Of a stretch of 64,000 bases of DNA, positions 27,495 to 36,688 are shown piece by piece. A model generated the notes under the pieces. That model was not told the origin of the DNA. It did not search any database and saw only the letters and a list, made by a program, of their open reading frames with translations. The DNA lies in assembly GCF_000011065.1 (NCBI RefSeq), contig NC_004663.1, forward strand, positions 4,340,001 through 4,404,000. Reading direction: 5' to 3'. Position numbers and translations under genes: made by a program. Source of the stretch: Bacteroides thetaiotaomicron VPI-5482 (GTDB lineage Bacteria; Bacteroidota; Bacteroidia; Bacteroidales; Bacteroidaceae). How positions within the stretch are numbered: position 1 is the first letter of the stretch; every line of letters starts with the position of its first letter.

Positions 27495-28283
27495 ATGATT
27501 TTATTAAGTTTTGACATTGAGGAATTTGATGTGCCCAAAGAACATCAGGTGGACATATCAATGGAAGAGCAAATTAAAGTTTCTGTAGAGGGGACTACCC
27601 GAATTTTGGATTGCTTAGAACGGAATCAGGTAAAAGCGACCTTTTTCTGTACGGCAAATTTTGCTCTTCATGCTCCTGATATAATAAAGCGCATTCAGGA
27701 GGGAGGTCACGAGATTGCTTCTCATGGCTTCTATCATTGGACCTTTGAAGTAGAAGATCTGAAAAGGTCGAAGGATCAGTTGGAGGAAATCACCGGAACC
27801 AAAGTTTATGGCTATCGGCAGGCACGCATGATGCCTGTGTCGGAAAAAGCTGTATATGAGGCGGGGTATATATATAATTCTTCCTTGAATCCGACATTTA
27901 TCCCAGGAAGATATATGCGGCTTTCTACTCCCCGTACTCCTTTTATAAAAGACCGTGTGATGCAAATGCCGGCATCAGTTACTCCTTTGCTGCGTTTTCC
28001 TTTATTTTGGCTTTCCTGCCATAATTTGCCTGCTTCACTTTATCGTTGGCTGTGTAAATACACTCATCGGCATGATGGATATTTTGTGACATACTTTCAT
28101 CCGTGGGAATTTTATCCGTTAAATGAACATCCGGAATGGAAACTGCCATTTATTATAAGGAATCATGCAGGAGAAGGAATGGAAAAAAGGCTGGATGCTT
28201 TCATCCTATATTTTAGGAAAAAGAATGTTAGTTTTGGTCGTTTTATAGATTATATAAAACTAAACAAGGATATAATGAAATGA
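27495..28283 (+). CDS. Polysaccharide deacetylase (NodB-type)
   Basis: 262 aa carbohydrate esterase family 4 fold. Motif 1 is LSFDIEEFDVP with the catalytic and metal-binding aspartates; motif 2 is HEIASHGFYH, giving the H-x3-H metal site; YRQARMM is the usual third motif. The C-terminal region (TYFHPWEFYP) fits the DUF3473 extension of WbpM/XrtA-linked deacetylases. No signal peptide is seen, so it may act on a cytoplasmic or membrane-linked precursor. Its stop overlaps the start of the GT87-GT2 fusion by 4 bp, so the two are coupled. Confidence 0.92.
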   Translation: MILLSFDIEEFDVPKEHQVDISMEEQIKVSVEGTTRILDCLERNQVKATFFCTANFALHAPDIIKRIQEGGHEIASHGFYHWTFEVEDLKRSKDQLEEITGTKVYGYRQARMMPVSEKAVYEAGYIYNSSLNPTFIPGRYMRLSTPRTPFIKDRVMQMPASVTPLLRFPLFWLSCHNLPASLYRWLCKYTHRHDGYFVTYFHPWEFYPLNEHPEWKLPFIIRNHAGEGMEKRLDAFILYFRKKNVSFGRFIDYIKLNKDIMK

Positions 28284-30181
28284 AAGATATAATAAGATTT
28301 ATACTAAGGTTAGTGCAAAATCCTATTGTATTAGCAATTTTGTGGTTTGGGGTGGCTATCAGGGGATTTTGGGTAAGCTGGACAGAAGGACTTGCAAATA
28401 ACTACTTGATATTTTCCCGTTCATTTTTTCATGCTTTGGAGCAAACGCCTTTATATGTAGAATATCCTAAAGAATATTTTGATTTATTTCTATATGGCAT
28501 TCCTTTTACTTTATTGATTGCTCCTTTTTCAATCATGCCAACAATGGTGGGTTCTGCTTTGTGGAGTTTGTGTAATGCTCTTTTATTGTACTTTGCTATA
28601 AAAAAGTTAGAGTTTGAAAAATGGAAAACAGCCATTATTGTTTGGTTGTCATATAATGGCTTATATTTATCTGTTGTGACTCAGCAGTATAATGCAGCAG
28701 TAGCCGCTTTCATTCTTTTTACTTTTATTCTTGTCGAGAGAAAAAAAGATTTTTGGGCTGCATTGATGATTGTGTTAGGCACATTAACCAAAATTTATGG
28801 GATTGTGGGGTTAGCTTTTTTCCTTTTCTCTAAAAGAAAATTATATTTTCTGTGGGGAATTCTATTTTGGGCATTCGTTCTATTTGTAGTTCCAATGTTT
28901 TATACTTCTCCACAATATGTATTTGATTCTTATAAAGAATGGGTTAGTATTCTTGTAGTTAAGAATGATGTTAATGAGTTGAGCTTTTATCAGAATATCT
29001 CTTTATTAGGAATGGTTCGAAAGATTACTCATGCTGTTGAATATAGCGATATGTGGCTGATAATTCCTGGAATTGTTTTATTCTTATTACCTTATTTGCG
29101 TATTGGACAATATGAGAATAGAAATTTTCGGCTTTCGTTTTTGGCATCAGTTCTGTTATTTATGGTCTTGTTTAGTACGGGGACGGAAGAATGTGGATAT
29201 GTGGGAGCTCTAATTGGTGTGGGTATATGGTATGTAAGTACGCCAACGTATAAAAAATCGTTTGTGCTGAATACATGCTTATTGCTATTCTGTTTTGCGT
29301 TGACGGCAGCGTCTTCAAGCAGTATTCTTTTTTCAAAACATTTCAGGACTGAATACATAACTTCATTTGCACTTAAAGCTCTCCCATGTGCTATTATTTG
29401 GTTTAAAATCATCTGGGAACAATTAACTCAGGACTATACATCAAGAACTCCAACTCCTTTTCTACATAAAAAAGATGATGAACGGATTGATGTCATATTG
29501 CCCTGTTATAATCCTCATGAAGGATGGGAGCAGCAACTGATTGAAAAACATAAAGAGTTGGAAGGGATGCTGAACGGGTACAATATTCGCTTTATCGTAG
29601 TAAATGATGGTTCCAAACGCGGATTTACGGAAGAAGCTGTACTTCGTTTGACAAATAACTTACCCAACACTATCATTGTAGACAATAAGATAAATCAAGG
29701 GAAAGGAGCTGCTGTTCGTGATGGTATAGCACATTCTGATTCAGAGCTGGCTCTTTATACAGATTATGATTTTCCATATAAGATTGAGTCTGTTTGTCAG
29801 GTGATTAAATATCTTGAGGAAGGGTATGATGTAGTTGTAGCAAATCGTAATCATACGTATTATTCACAACTTTCTACCCGCAGAAAGTTGGCGAGTCATG
29901 CTTCACGTTTCTTGAACTTTATGCTGTTAGGGCTGACTCACACAGATACACAGGGGGGATTAAAAGGTTTTAACTGTAAGGGAAAAGCTTTTCTTGCGTC
30001 CACTCGTATTAAACAGTTCTTGTTTGATACGGAGTTTATATATAAGGCCTCTCTTGATGATACCACCTTCATCAAAGAGGTTCCTGTAGACTTAAGAGGC
30101 GAAGTGATGTTGCCTGATATGAAAAAGGGGGTATTTGTAAATGAACTAAAAAACTTATTGATGATATGTTGGAGAGGTTGA
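28280..30181 (+). CDS. GT87 (DUF2029) membrane transferase fused to a GT2 domain
   Basis: 633 aa with two enzymes in one chain. Residues 1-385 are a polytopic GT-C domain with about ten helices, of the GT87/DUF2029 mannosyltransferase type. Residues 395-633 are a GT2 domain: RIDVILPCYNPHEGW, IVVNDGSKRGF, LYTDYDFPYK as the metal site, and a DPM1/Alg5-like tail. One protein could both charge a polyprenyl-phosphate carrier and then transfer the sugar outside. It overlaps the deacetylase by 4 bp and the next gene, a GT87-only paralogue, by 16 bp. The fusion is intact, with no stop or shift at the junction. Confidence 0.88.
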   Translation: MKDIIRFILRLVQNPIVLAILWFGVAIRGFWVSWTEGLANNYLIFSRSFFHALEQTPLYVEYPKEYFDLFLYGIPFTLLIAPFSIMPTMVGSALWSLCNALLLYFAIKKLEFEKWKTAIIVWLSYNGLYLSVVTQQYNAAVAAFILFTFILVERKKDFWAALMIVLGTLTKIYGIVGLAFFLFSKRKLYFLWGILFWAFVLFVVPMFYTSPQYVFDSYKEWVSILVVKNDVNELSFYQNISLLGMVRKITHAVEYSDMWLIIPGIVLFLLPYLRIGQYENRNFRLSFLASVLLFMVLFSTGTEECGYVGALIGVGIWYVSTPTYKKSFVLNTCLLLFCFALTAASSSSILFSKHFRTEYITSFALKALPCAIIWFKIIWEQLTQDYTSRTPTPFLHKKDDERIDVILPCYNPHEGWEQQLIEKHKELEGMLNGYNIRFIVVNDGSKRGFTEEAVLRLTNNLPNTIIVDNKINQGKGAAVRDGIAHSDSELALYTDYDFPYKIESVCQVIKYLEEGYDVVVANRNHTYYSQLSTRRKLASHASRFLNFMLLGLTHTDTQGGLKGFNCKGKAFLASTRIKQFLFDTEFIYKASLDDTTFIKEVPVDLRGEVMLPDMKKGVFVNELKNLLMICWRG

Positions 30182-31326
30182 AAGGATATGTGCAGAATCC
30201 CGTCTTTCTATTCATCTTGTGGATGGGAGTAGGATTAGCTTGCAGTTTATCATTGATGATGAAGGGGACATATAGCAATTATGTTATATTTAGCCAGTCT
30301 TTTTGGCATGCGATATCTTCTTCTCCTTTATATGTAGAATATCTTCAGGAACAGAAGGATTTCTTTCTGTATGGTATTTCTTTCACTGCGTTGATTTCTC
30401 CTTTTGCGGTTCTTCCCAGACCGTTGGGGATGATCCTTTGGTGCCTGGTGAATTGTGGTTTCCTTTATTATGCTATCAGCAAGTTAGATTTGAAAAAGTG
30501 GCAATTTGCTGTTGTTATATTAGTTTCTGTAAATGACGTTTTTACAGCTGTTTTGTCTCAGCAATATAGCATAGGTATTACGGCTATGATTATTTTTGCC
30601 TATGTACTGATCGAGAAAGAAAAGGATTTTTGGGCTGCTTTGATGATTGTATTAGGGACTATGACCAAACTTTATGGGATAGTCGGACTGGCTTTCTTTT
30701 TATTCTCGAAACACAAAATGAAACTCGCCGGCGGATTAGTCTTTTGGGCAGTGATCGTTTTTCTGCTTCCGATGCTCTATGCTTCTCCGGAATATGTCGT
30801 TCATTCGTATAAGGAATGGCTCGATGTGCTTGTCTATAAGAATGGGCTGAATCAGTTTAGCATCAATCAAAACATATCTTTGCTGGGTATGTTACATCGG
30901 ATAACGGGAGCTTCATTCAGCGATTTATGGATAATCGTGCCCGGAATGATTTTGTTTGCCCTTCCTTATTTACGCATCCGGCAATACGGAAATGAATCTT
31001 TCAGATTCTTGTTTCTATCCTCTGCACTTTTGTTTATGGTGCTATTTAGCACCGGCACTGAAACCTATGGCTATCTGACTGCCATGATTGCTGTTGGAAT
31101 CTGGTATGTAAAGACACCGACAAAAGCTGCCACACCGATATTGAATCTGTCATTGCTTATATTCTGTATTCTACTGACTTCTTTGTCTACTACCGATCTT
31201 TTTCCAAGATTCATAAGAGCGGAATATGTGAAACCTTATGCTCTGAAGGCTCTGCCTTGTACCTTGATATGGCTGAAAATAGTGTGGGAACAACTGACTC
31301 AGGACTTTGCGCGTCCATCTGACTGA
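30166..31326 (+). CDS. GT87 (DUF2029) family membrane glycosyltransferase
   Basis: 386 aa, a close paralogue of the N-terminal half of the preceding fusion protein over its full length: DFWAALMIVLGTMTKLYGIV is almost identical in both, and both end EQLTQDF/EQLTQDY. The sequence stops where the GT2 domain starts in the fusion, so either the GT2 was gained by one copy or lost from the other. About ten transmembrane segments. Expected to use a polyprenyl-phosphate sugar at the outer face of the inner membrane. The GtrA gene follows 49 bp later. Confidence 0.88.
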   Translation: MLERLKGYVQNPVFLFILWMGVGLACSLSLMMKGTYSNYVIFSQSFWHAISSSPLYVEYLQEQKDFFLYGISFTALISPFAVLPRPLGMILWCLVNCGFLYYAISKLDLKKWQFAVVILVSVNDVFTAVLSQQYSIGITAMIIFAYVLIEKEKDFWAALMIVLGTMTKLYGIVGLAFFLFSKHKMKLAGGLVFWAVIVFLLPMLYASPEYVVHSYKEWLDVLVYKNGLNQFSINQNISLLGMLHRITGASFSDLWIIVPGMILFALPYLRIRQYGNESFRFLFLSSALLFMVLFSTGTETYGYLTAMIAVGIWYVKTPTKAATPILNLSLLIFCILLTSLSTTDLFPRFIRAEYVKPYALKALPCTLIWLKIVWEQLTQDFARPSD

Positions 31327-31375
31327 ATGAAAATGAAACATCTGAACTGAACTATAAAACTAAAACTACTTACTA

Positions 31376-31807
31376 ATGGAAATTGTAAAATCAGTATTTC
31401 AATCGAAGGGTAAACGTTACCAGTTTATTCGTTATTGCACGGTGGGAACGTTGGCCGCCGGAATACATTATGGGGTTTATTATCTGTTGCAGGAATACGA
31501 AATGACCAACTTGAATATTGCCTACACGATAGGCTATGTGACGAGTTTTATCTGTAATTTCTTTCTGACTTCTTATTTCACGTTCCGTAGCAACCCTTCT
31601 TTGAAAAGGGCTTTGGGATTTGGAGGCAGCCATTTGGTGAACTATCTGATACATATGGGATTGTTCAATTTGTTCCTCTATTTGAATGTAGATCAGGAGA
31701 TAGCTCCCTTGTGTGTGCTCGCTGTGGCTGTTCCCACTAATTTTCTGATGCTCCGCTTTGTGTTTAAACATAAGAAGGAACAGGCTGCTGATCAAGTCGC
31801 AGAATAG
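31376..31807 (+). CDS. GtrA family membrane protein
   Basis: 143 aa, four transmembrane helices, second GtrA in the window and similar to the one at 15123: FIRYCTVGTLAAGIHYGVYY, IGYVTSFICNFFLTSYFTF, and FLMLRFVFKHKK near the C-terminus. It likely completes a module with the GT87-GT2 fusion and GT87 paralogue, with GtrA as the flippase for the polyprenyl-phosphate sugar. Ends 12 bp from the convergent RNase HI gene. Confidence 0.92.
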   Translation: MEIVKSVFQSKGKRYQFIRYCTVGTLAAGIHYGVYYLLQEYEMTNLNIAYTIGYVTSFICNFFLTSYFTFRSNPSLKRALGFGGSHLVNYLIHMGLFNLFLYLNVDQEIAPLCVLAVAVPTNFLMLRFVFKHKKEQAADQVAE

Positions 31808-31819
31808 ACTTTCCGGCTA

Positions 31820-32455
31820 TTATTTTCTGCCGAAGTCTGCCGGAATTTCTCCCCACACTTTGGTTTCCCATTTAAGAATACGGGTGGTGTAAGTGTTCTC
31901 TCTGAGCCACTTCTCTGCCCGTTCTATCACTTTAAACAGTTCTTCGGTCTCTTCATTCCGGGGAAGTTTGGTTTTGCATTTTTTCTGTCGCACCCAGCTG
32001 ATGGCATTCACGCTGTCGCTATAAATGGGCATATCAAATCCTTTCTGTTTCAGCAATGCCAGTCCGTGCACGATGGCCAGAAACTCTCCGATATTGTTTG
32101 TACCTTTCATCGGGCCGAAATGAAAAATTTCCTGGCGGCTTGCCACGTGTACTCCCCGATACTCCATCGGACCGGGATTGCCACTGCACGCAGCATCGAC
32201 TGCCAGACTATTGTCAATGACGGAAGCAGGCAGTGTATCGGAACCGGTTCGGGCAGCTTCCGTTTTTTTCTTCGCATTCTTGCCGATGTAAGCGTAAGGT
32301 GACGAGGCCAGTGCACGTTCCGCCTCTTCGCGGGTGTCAAACGATTTGTACTTTGCACCTTCATAACCCTTGATCTGGAGCTGGCAATCCGTCCAGGAAG
32401 CATATACTCCCGGCGTCACTCCTTCCCATACTACGTAGAACTTTTCTTTAGCCAT
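31820..32455 (-). CDS. rnhA: Ribonuclease HI with viroplasmin (RHBD) domain
   Basis: 211 aa from the ATG at 32455, which begins MAKEKFYVVWEGVTPGVY, the start of the N-terminal hybrid-binding (viroplasmin-like) domain. A longer frame to 32527 adds residues without family support. The C-terminal RNase H domain has the catalytic acids in VDAACSGNPGP, NNIGEFLAI and IYSDSVNA. It cleaves RNA in RNA-DNA hybrids. A separate RNase HII is at 55851. Convergent with the GtrA gene. Confidence 0.92.
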   Translation of the reverse strand: MAKEKFYVVWEGVTPGVYASWTDCQLQIKGYEGAKYKSFDTREEAERALASSPYAYIGKNAKKKTEAARTGSDTLPASVIDNSLAVDAACSGNPGPMEYRGVHVASRQEIFHFGPMKGTNNIGEFLAIVHGLALLKQKGFDMPIYSDSVNAISWVRQKKCKTKLPRNEETEELFKVIERAEKWLRENTYTTRILKWETKVWGEIPADFGRK

Positions 32456-32593
32456 TTTCTGATAATGAATGATTATGTCAACAGCATTGACGGTGCGAAG
32501 GTACAAATATATTCCGGAATCGAACAAGTTGGCAGAGAAGCTTGTTCTAATTTATAAGGAGTTTAAGAAAATAAAATTAAGAAAGGAGCCATT

Positions 32594-33196
32594 ATGGAAA
32601 GAACTTTTAGTGAAGCTTTGAAGAATCGTCGGACTTATTATTCGATTACCGACCAGTCACCTATTCCGGATCAGGAGATAGAATGCATTATCAATCTGGC
32701 TGTGAGACACGTGCCGTCGGCATTCAATTCTCAATCTACCCGTGTGGTGCTTCTTCTTGGCAAGTCTCATAAAAAGTTATGGAACATTGTAAAAGATGCG
32801 TTGAGGAAGATTGTGCCGGGAGAAGCGTTTGCGAAAACCGAAGAAAAGATTGACAATTCCTTTGCCTGTGGATATGGTACGGTGTTGTTCTTTGAAGATC
32901 AGAAGGTGGTGAAGGGGCTTCAGGAAGCTTTCCCGTCTTATCAGGAGAATTTCCCCGGATGGTCATTACAAACCTCAGCGATGCATCAGCTGGCTGTTTG
33001 GGTCATGCTTGAAGATGTGGGCTTCGGTGCTTCCTTGCAACATTATAATCCGTTGATTGATGATGAGGTGCGTCGGGCATGGAATTTGCCTGCACATTGG
33101 CATCTGATTGCGGAAATGCCGTTTGGAGTGCCCGTCAATAAGCCGGGAGAAAAAGAGTTCCAGCCACTGGAAGAACGGATAAAAGTTTTTAAATAA
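32594..33196 (+). CDS. Nitroreductase family protein
   Basis: 200 aa FMN-dependent nitroreductase-like protein of the short, Frm2/Hbn1-like group. Visible are LKNRRTYYSIT near residue 10, VPSAFNSQSTRVVLL for FMN phosphate contacts, WVMLEDVGFGASLQHYN and AEMPFGVPVNKPGEKEF near the C-terminus. A strong Shine-Dalgarno-like AAGGAG sits 9 bp before the ATG, unusual for this genus. Substrates are usually nitro or quinone compounds, not predictable. Confidence 0.9.
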   Translation: MERTFSEALKNRRTYYSITDQSPIPDQEIECIINLAVRHVPSAFNSQSTRVVLLLGKSHKKLWNIVKDALRKIVPGEAFAKTEEKIDNSFACGYGTVLFFEDQKVVKGLQEAFPSYQENFPGWSLQTSAMHQLAVWVMLEDVGFGASLQHYNPLIDDEVRRAWNLPAHWHLIAEMPFGVPVNKPGEKEFQPLEERIKVFK

Positions 33197-33222
33197 TAGA
33201 GAATCATTCTTCATTATTCATT

Positions 33223-33256
33223 AAATGATTAATTTTGTGAGCAAAATTAATCATTT
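33223..33256 (+). promoter_or_regulatory. 15-bp perfect hairpin abutting the aroK start, overlapping a -7 box
   Basis: AAATGATTAATTTTG (33223-33237) and CAAAATTAATCATTT (33242-33256) are perfect reverse complements separated by TGAG. The right arm ends at the base before the aroK ATG (33257). The left arm contains TAATTTTG (33230-33237), a TAnnTTTG match, so transcription would start inside the right arm and give a nearly leaderless mRNA. It may be an operator. Confidence 0.6.
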
Positions 33257-33784
33257 ATGGTTCGTATCTTCCTTACCGGCTATATGGGTGCCGGAAAAAC
33301 TACTTTGGGCAAGGCTTTTGCCCGCAAACTGAATGTCCCGTTCATTGATCTGGACTGGTATATCGAAGAACGTTTTCATAAAACTGTCGGAGAACTATTC
33401 ACGGAACGGGGGGAAGCCGGATTTCGAGAGTTGGAAAGAAATATGCTTCATGAGGTAGCTGAGTTTGAGAACGTCGTTATCTCTACAGGCGGGGGAGCAC
33501 CCTGCTTTTATGACAATATGGAGTTTATGAACCGGACGGGGAAAACCGTTTTCTTGAATGTACATCCCGATGTGCTGTTCAGACGCTTGCGTATTGCCAA
33601 GCAGCAACGTCCCATTCTTCAGGGAAAGGAAGATGATGAATTAATGGATTTCATCATTCAGGCGCTTGAAAAGCGCGCACCTTTTTATACGCAGGCGCAA
33701 TATATCTTTAATGCGGACGAACTGGAAGACCGCTGGCAGATTGAATCATCTGTGCAACGTCTGCAGGAACTGCTGGAATTATAA
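33257..33784 (+). CDS. aroK: Shikimate kinase
   Basis: 175 aa, normal length. Phosphorylates shikimate in chorismate synthesis. LTGYMGAGKTTLGKAFA is the P-loop, IDLDWYIEE holds the shikimate and Mg-binding Asp pair, ISTGGGAPCF is the substrate-binding GGG motif, and RRLRIAKQQRPIL covers the lid region with the catalytic Arg. The start abuts a perfect 15-bp hairpin. Followed, on the same strand, by speA with its own promoter. Confidence 0.96.
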   Translation: MVRIFLTGYMGAGKTTLGKAFARKLNVPFIDLDWYIEERFHKTVGELFTERGEAGFRELERNMLHEVAEFENVVISTGGGAPCFYDNMEFMNRTGKTVFLNVHPDVLFRRLRIAKQQRPILQGKEDDELMDFIIQALEKRAPFYTQAQYIFNADELEDRWQIESSVQRLQELLEL

Positions 33785-33855
33785 ATTAAGACCGGTTATA
33801 TAAACCAATTGGAAGAAATAATATCCAATTAATTGGCAGCCTGTAGATAAATCTG

Positions 33856-33863
33856 TATTTTTG
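33856..33863 (+). promoter_or_regulatory. Promoter of speA
   Basis: TATTTTTG matches the -7 box, 38 bp before the speA ATG. A TTGG about 20-25 bp upstream is a weak -33. Confidence 0.5.
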
Positions 33864-33901
33864 CCATCCAATTATTTACTAAAAACACTGAATAACAGAA
33901 A

Positions 33902-35794
33902 ATGAGAAAGTGGCGTATTGAAGATTCTGAAGAACTCTACAACATTACGGGTTGGGGTACTTCGTACTTTAGTATTAATGACGCAGGTCATGTTGTTGTT
34001 ACACCGCGGAGAGATGGAGTGACCGTCGACCTGAAGGAACTGGTTGACGAGTTACAATTGCGGGATGTGGCATCTCCCATGCTGTTGCGTTTCCCGGATA
34101 TTTTGGACAACCGTATTGAAAAGATGTCTTCCTGTTTTAAGCAGGCTGCCGAAGAGTACGGGTATAAAGCCGAGAATTTTATCATCTATCCCATTAAGGT
34201 CAACCAGATGCGTCCTGTGGTAGAAGAGATTATCAGCCACGGAAAGAAATTCAATCTCGGACTGGAAGCCGGTTCCAAACCGGAACTTCATGCGGTGATT
34301 GCCGTCAATACGGATTCTGACTCATTGATTGTTTGTAACGGCTATAAAGACGAAAGTTATATCGAACTGGCACTCCTTGCCCAAAAGATGGGCAAACGTA
34401 TCTTCCTCGTAGTAGAGAAGATGAACGAACTGAAACTGATAGCCAAAATGGCGAAGCAGTTGAATGTGCAGCCCAATATCGGTATTCGTATTAAACTGGC
34501 TTCTTCCGGCAGTGGAAAATGGGAAGAATCGGGCGGTGATGCCAGCAAGTTCGGTCTGACTTCCAGCGAACTGCTCGAAGCGCTTGACTTTATGGAAAGC
34601 AAGGGCTTGAAAGATTGCCTGAAACTGATTCATTTCCATATTGGCAGCCAGGTGACGAAGATTCGTCGCATTAAGACGGCTTTGCGCGAAGCTTCTCAAT
34701 TTTACGTGCAGCTTCACTCTATGGGATTCAATGTGGAGTTTGTGGACATCGGCGGCGGACTGGGCGTTGATTATGACGGAACCCGTTCTTCCAATAGTGA
34801 AGGTAGTGTAAACTATTCTATTCAGGAATATGTGAATGACTCCATTTCTACATTGGTAGATGTCAGCGATAAAAACGGCATCCCGCATCCGAACATCATT
34901 ACCGAGAGCGGACGGGCATTGACGGCTCATCACTCTGTCTTGATCTTCGAGGTGCTCGAAACAGCTACTCTTCCGGAATGGGATGATGAAGAGGAAATCG
35001 CTCCGGATGCACATGAGCTTGTGCAGGAACTGTACAGTATCTGGGATTCGTTGAACCAGAATAAGATGCTGGAAGCATGGCATGATGCACAACAGATTCG
35101 GGAAGAAGCGCTCGACTTGTTCAGTCATGGTATTGTGGATTTGAAGACCCGTGCTCAGATCGAGCGTTTGTATTGGTCCATTACGCGGGAAATTAATCAG
35201 ATCGCCGGAGGCTTGAAACATGCGCCGGATGAATTCCGGGGATTGTCCAAGTTGCTGGCGGATAAATATTTTTGTAATTTCTCATTGTTCCAGTCCTTGC
35301 CCGACTCTTGGGCGATTGATCAGATATTTCCGATTATGCCTATTCAGCGGTTGGATGAGAAGCCGGAGCGTTCGGCTACCCTGCAGGATATCACCTGTGA
35401 TTCGGACGGAAAGATTGCAAATTTCATTTCTACCCGGAATGTGGCTCATTATCTGCCTGTGCATAGTCTGAAGAAAACAGAACCTTACTATCTGGCTGTT
35501 TTCCTGGTCGGAGCTTATCAGGAGATTCTGGGAGATATGCATAATCTGTTTGGAGATACGAATGCTGTTCACGTTTCTGTGAATGAAAAGGGATATAATA
35601 TCGAACAGATTATTGATGGTGAGACAGTAGCGGAAGTGTTGGATTACGTACAATATAATCCTAAAAAACTGGTACGTACCCTTGAAACATGGGTGACCAA
35701 GTCTGTAAAAGAAGGAAAGATATCATTGGAAGAGGGTAAAGAGTTTCTGTCCAACTATCGTTCGGGACTTTACGGCTATACTTACTTAGAATAA
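33902..35794 (+). CDS. speA: Biosynthetic arginine decarboxylase
   Basis: 630 aa, full length for SpeA. Converts arginine to agmatine in polyamine synthesis, PLP-dependent. FIIYPIKVNQMRPV near residue 99 carries the PLP lysine; LKLIHFHIGSQ and FVDIGGGLGVDYDG are the fold III barrel motifs; ITESGRALTAHHSVLI follows. The C-terminal part includes FLVGAYQEILGDMHNLFGD with the conserved acidic substrate site. argB follows 59 bp later, putting two arginine-pathway genes side by side, with flux in opposite directions. Confidence 0.96.
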   Translation: MRKWRIEDSEELYNITGWGTSYFSINDAGHVVVTPRRDGVTVDLKELVDELQLRDVASPMLLRFPDILDNRIEKMSSCFKQAAEEYGYKAENFIIYPIKVNQMRPVVEEIISHGKKFNLGLEAGSKPELHAVIAVNTDSDSLIVCNGYKDESYIELALLAQKMGKRIFLVVEKMNELKLIAKMAKQLNVQPNIGIRIKLASSGSGKWEESGGDASKFGLTSSELLEALDFMESKGLKDCLKLIHFHIGSQVTKIRRIKTALREASQFYVQLHSMGFNVEFVDIGGGLGVDYDGTRSSNSEGSVNYSIQEYVNDSISTLVDVSDKNGIPHPNIITESGRALTAHHSVLIFEVLETATLPEWDDEEEIAPDAHELVQELYSIWDSLNQNKMLEAWHDAQQIREEALDLFSHGIVDLKTRAQIERLYWSITREINQIAGGLKHAPDEFRGLSKLLADKYFCNFSLFQSLPDSWAIDQIFPIMPIQRLDEKPERSATLQDITCDSDGKIANFISTRNVAHYLPVHSLKKTEPYYLAVFLVGAYQEILGDMHNLFGDTNAVHVSVNEKGYNIEQIIDGETVAEVLDYVQYNPKKLVRTLETWVTKSVKEGKISLEEGKEFLSNYRSGLYGYTYLE

Positions 35795-35853
35795 CCGACA
35801 AGGTGCCGGAGCTGAGTTCTCCATTCGGCAAACTTATTAGAATTGAATAAAAA

Positions 35854-36627
35854 ATGAGGGAAAAACTAACTGTAATTAAGGTGGGTGGAAAAATCGTAGA
35901 AGAGGAAGCCACCCTTCTTCAGTTGTTGAATGACTTTGCCGCCATCAGCGGACATAAAGTGCTGGTTCACGGCGGCGGTCGCTCGGCAACAAAGATTGCC
36001 GCACAACTAGGTATTGAAAGCAAAATGGTAAATGGTCGTCGTATTACCGATGCGGAAACGTTGAAAGTGGTAACGATGGTGTATGGTGGTCTGGTAAACA
36101 AGAATATTGTTGCCGGGTTGCAGGCCCGTGGAGTGAACGCTCTTGGACTGACTGGGGCGGATATGAATGTGATCCGATCGGTAAAGCGTCCGGTGAAAGA
36201 GGTTGATTATGGTTTCGTGGGCGATGTGGAGAAGGTAGATGCTTCTTTGCTGGCTGATCTGATTCATAAAGGAGTGGTGCCCGTGATGGCACCGTTGACA
36301 CACGATGGTCAAGGTAATATGCTGAATACAAATGCGGATACCATTGCCGGAGAGACGGCAAAGGCTTTGTCGGCGCTGTTTGACGTGACGCTGGTGTACT
36401 GCTTCGAAAAGAAAGGTGTGCTGCGTGACGAGAATGATGACGATAGTGTGATCCCTGAGATTACCCGTGCCGAATTCGAACAATACGTTGCTGACGGCGT
36501 TATTCAAGGTGGCATGATTCCTAAGTTGGAGAATTCTTTTGAAGCAATTAATGCAGGAGTTACAGAAGTTGTAATTACCTTAGCATCAGCGATTAAAGAC
36601 AACGAAGGAACGCGGATAAAAAAATAA
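35854..36627 (+). CDS. argB: Acetylglutamate kinase family (N-acyl-glutamate kinase)
   Basis: 257 aa amino acid kinase. TVIKVGGKIVEEE at the N-terminus is the phosphate-binding glycine loop; LVHGGGRSATKIA binds the substrate; LNTNADTIAGETAKAL near residue 150 and GGMIPKLENSFEAI near the C-terminus are the conserved ATP and substrate sites. It phosphorylates the gamma-carboxyl of an N-acylated glutamate in arginine synthesis. In Bacteroides this pathway is known to use succinylated intermediates, so the substrate may be N-succinylglutamate. Lies directly before the ECF sigma gene, which has its own promoter. Confidence 0.94.
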   Translation: MREKLTVIKVGGKIVEEEATLLQLLNDFAAISGHKVLVHGGGRSATKIAAQLGIESKMVNGRRITDAETLKVVTMVYGGLVNKNIVAGLQARGVNALGLTGADMNVIRSVKRPVKEVDYGFVGDVEKVDASLLADLIHKGVVPVMAPLTHDGQGNMLNTNADTIAGETAKALSALFDVTLVYCFEKKGVLRDENDDDSVIPEITRAEFEQYVADGVIQGGMIPKLENSFEAINAGVTEVVITLASAIKDNEGTRIKK

Positions 36628-36650
36628 TTCAAAAAAAAGTAATGGGCGTC

Positions 36651-36680
36651 TGTAACTTTTCGTATCCCAGCCCGTCATTA
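36651..36680 (+). promoter_or_regulatory. ECF-type promoter before the sigma factor gene
   Basis: TGTAAC (36651-36656), 16 bp, then CGTCATTA (36673-36680): the classic ECF -35 AAC plus -10 CGTC layout, and no TAnnTTTG box. It stands just before the sigma start, so autoregulation is likely. The same layout is found at 38661-38690 and 52032-52061. Confidence 0.7.
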
Positions 36681-36688
36681 TTATAGAG

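Noticed and set aside
34322..35221. 299-aa minus-strand frame inside speA
   Set aside because: Shadow of a well-conserved gene; long only because of base composition.
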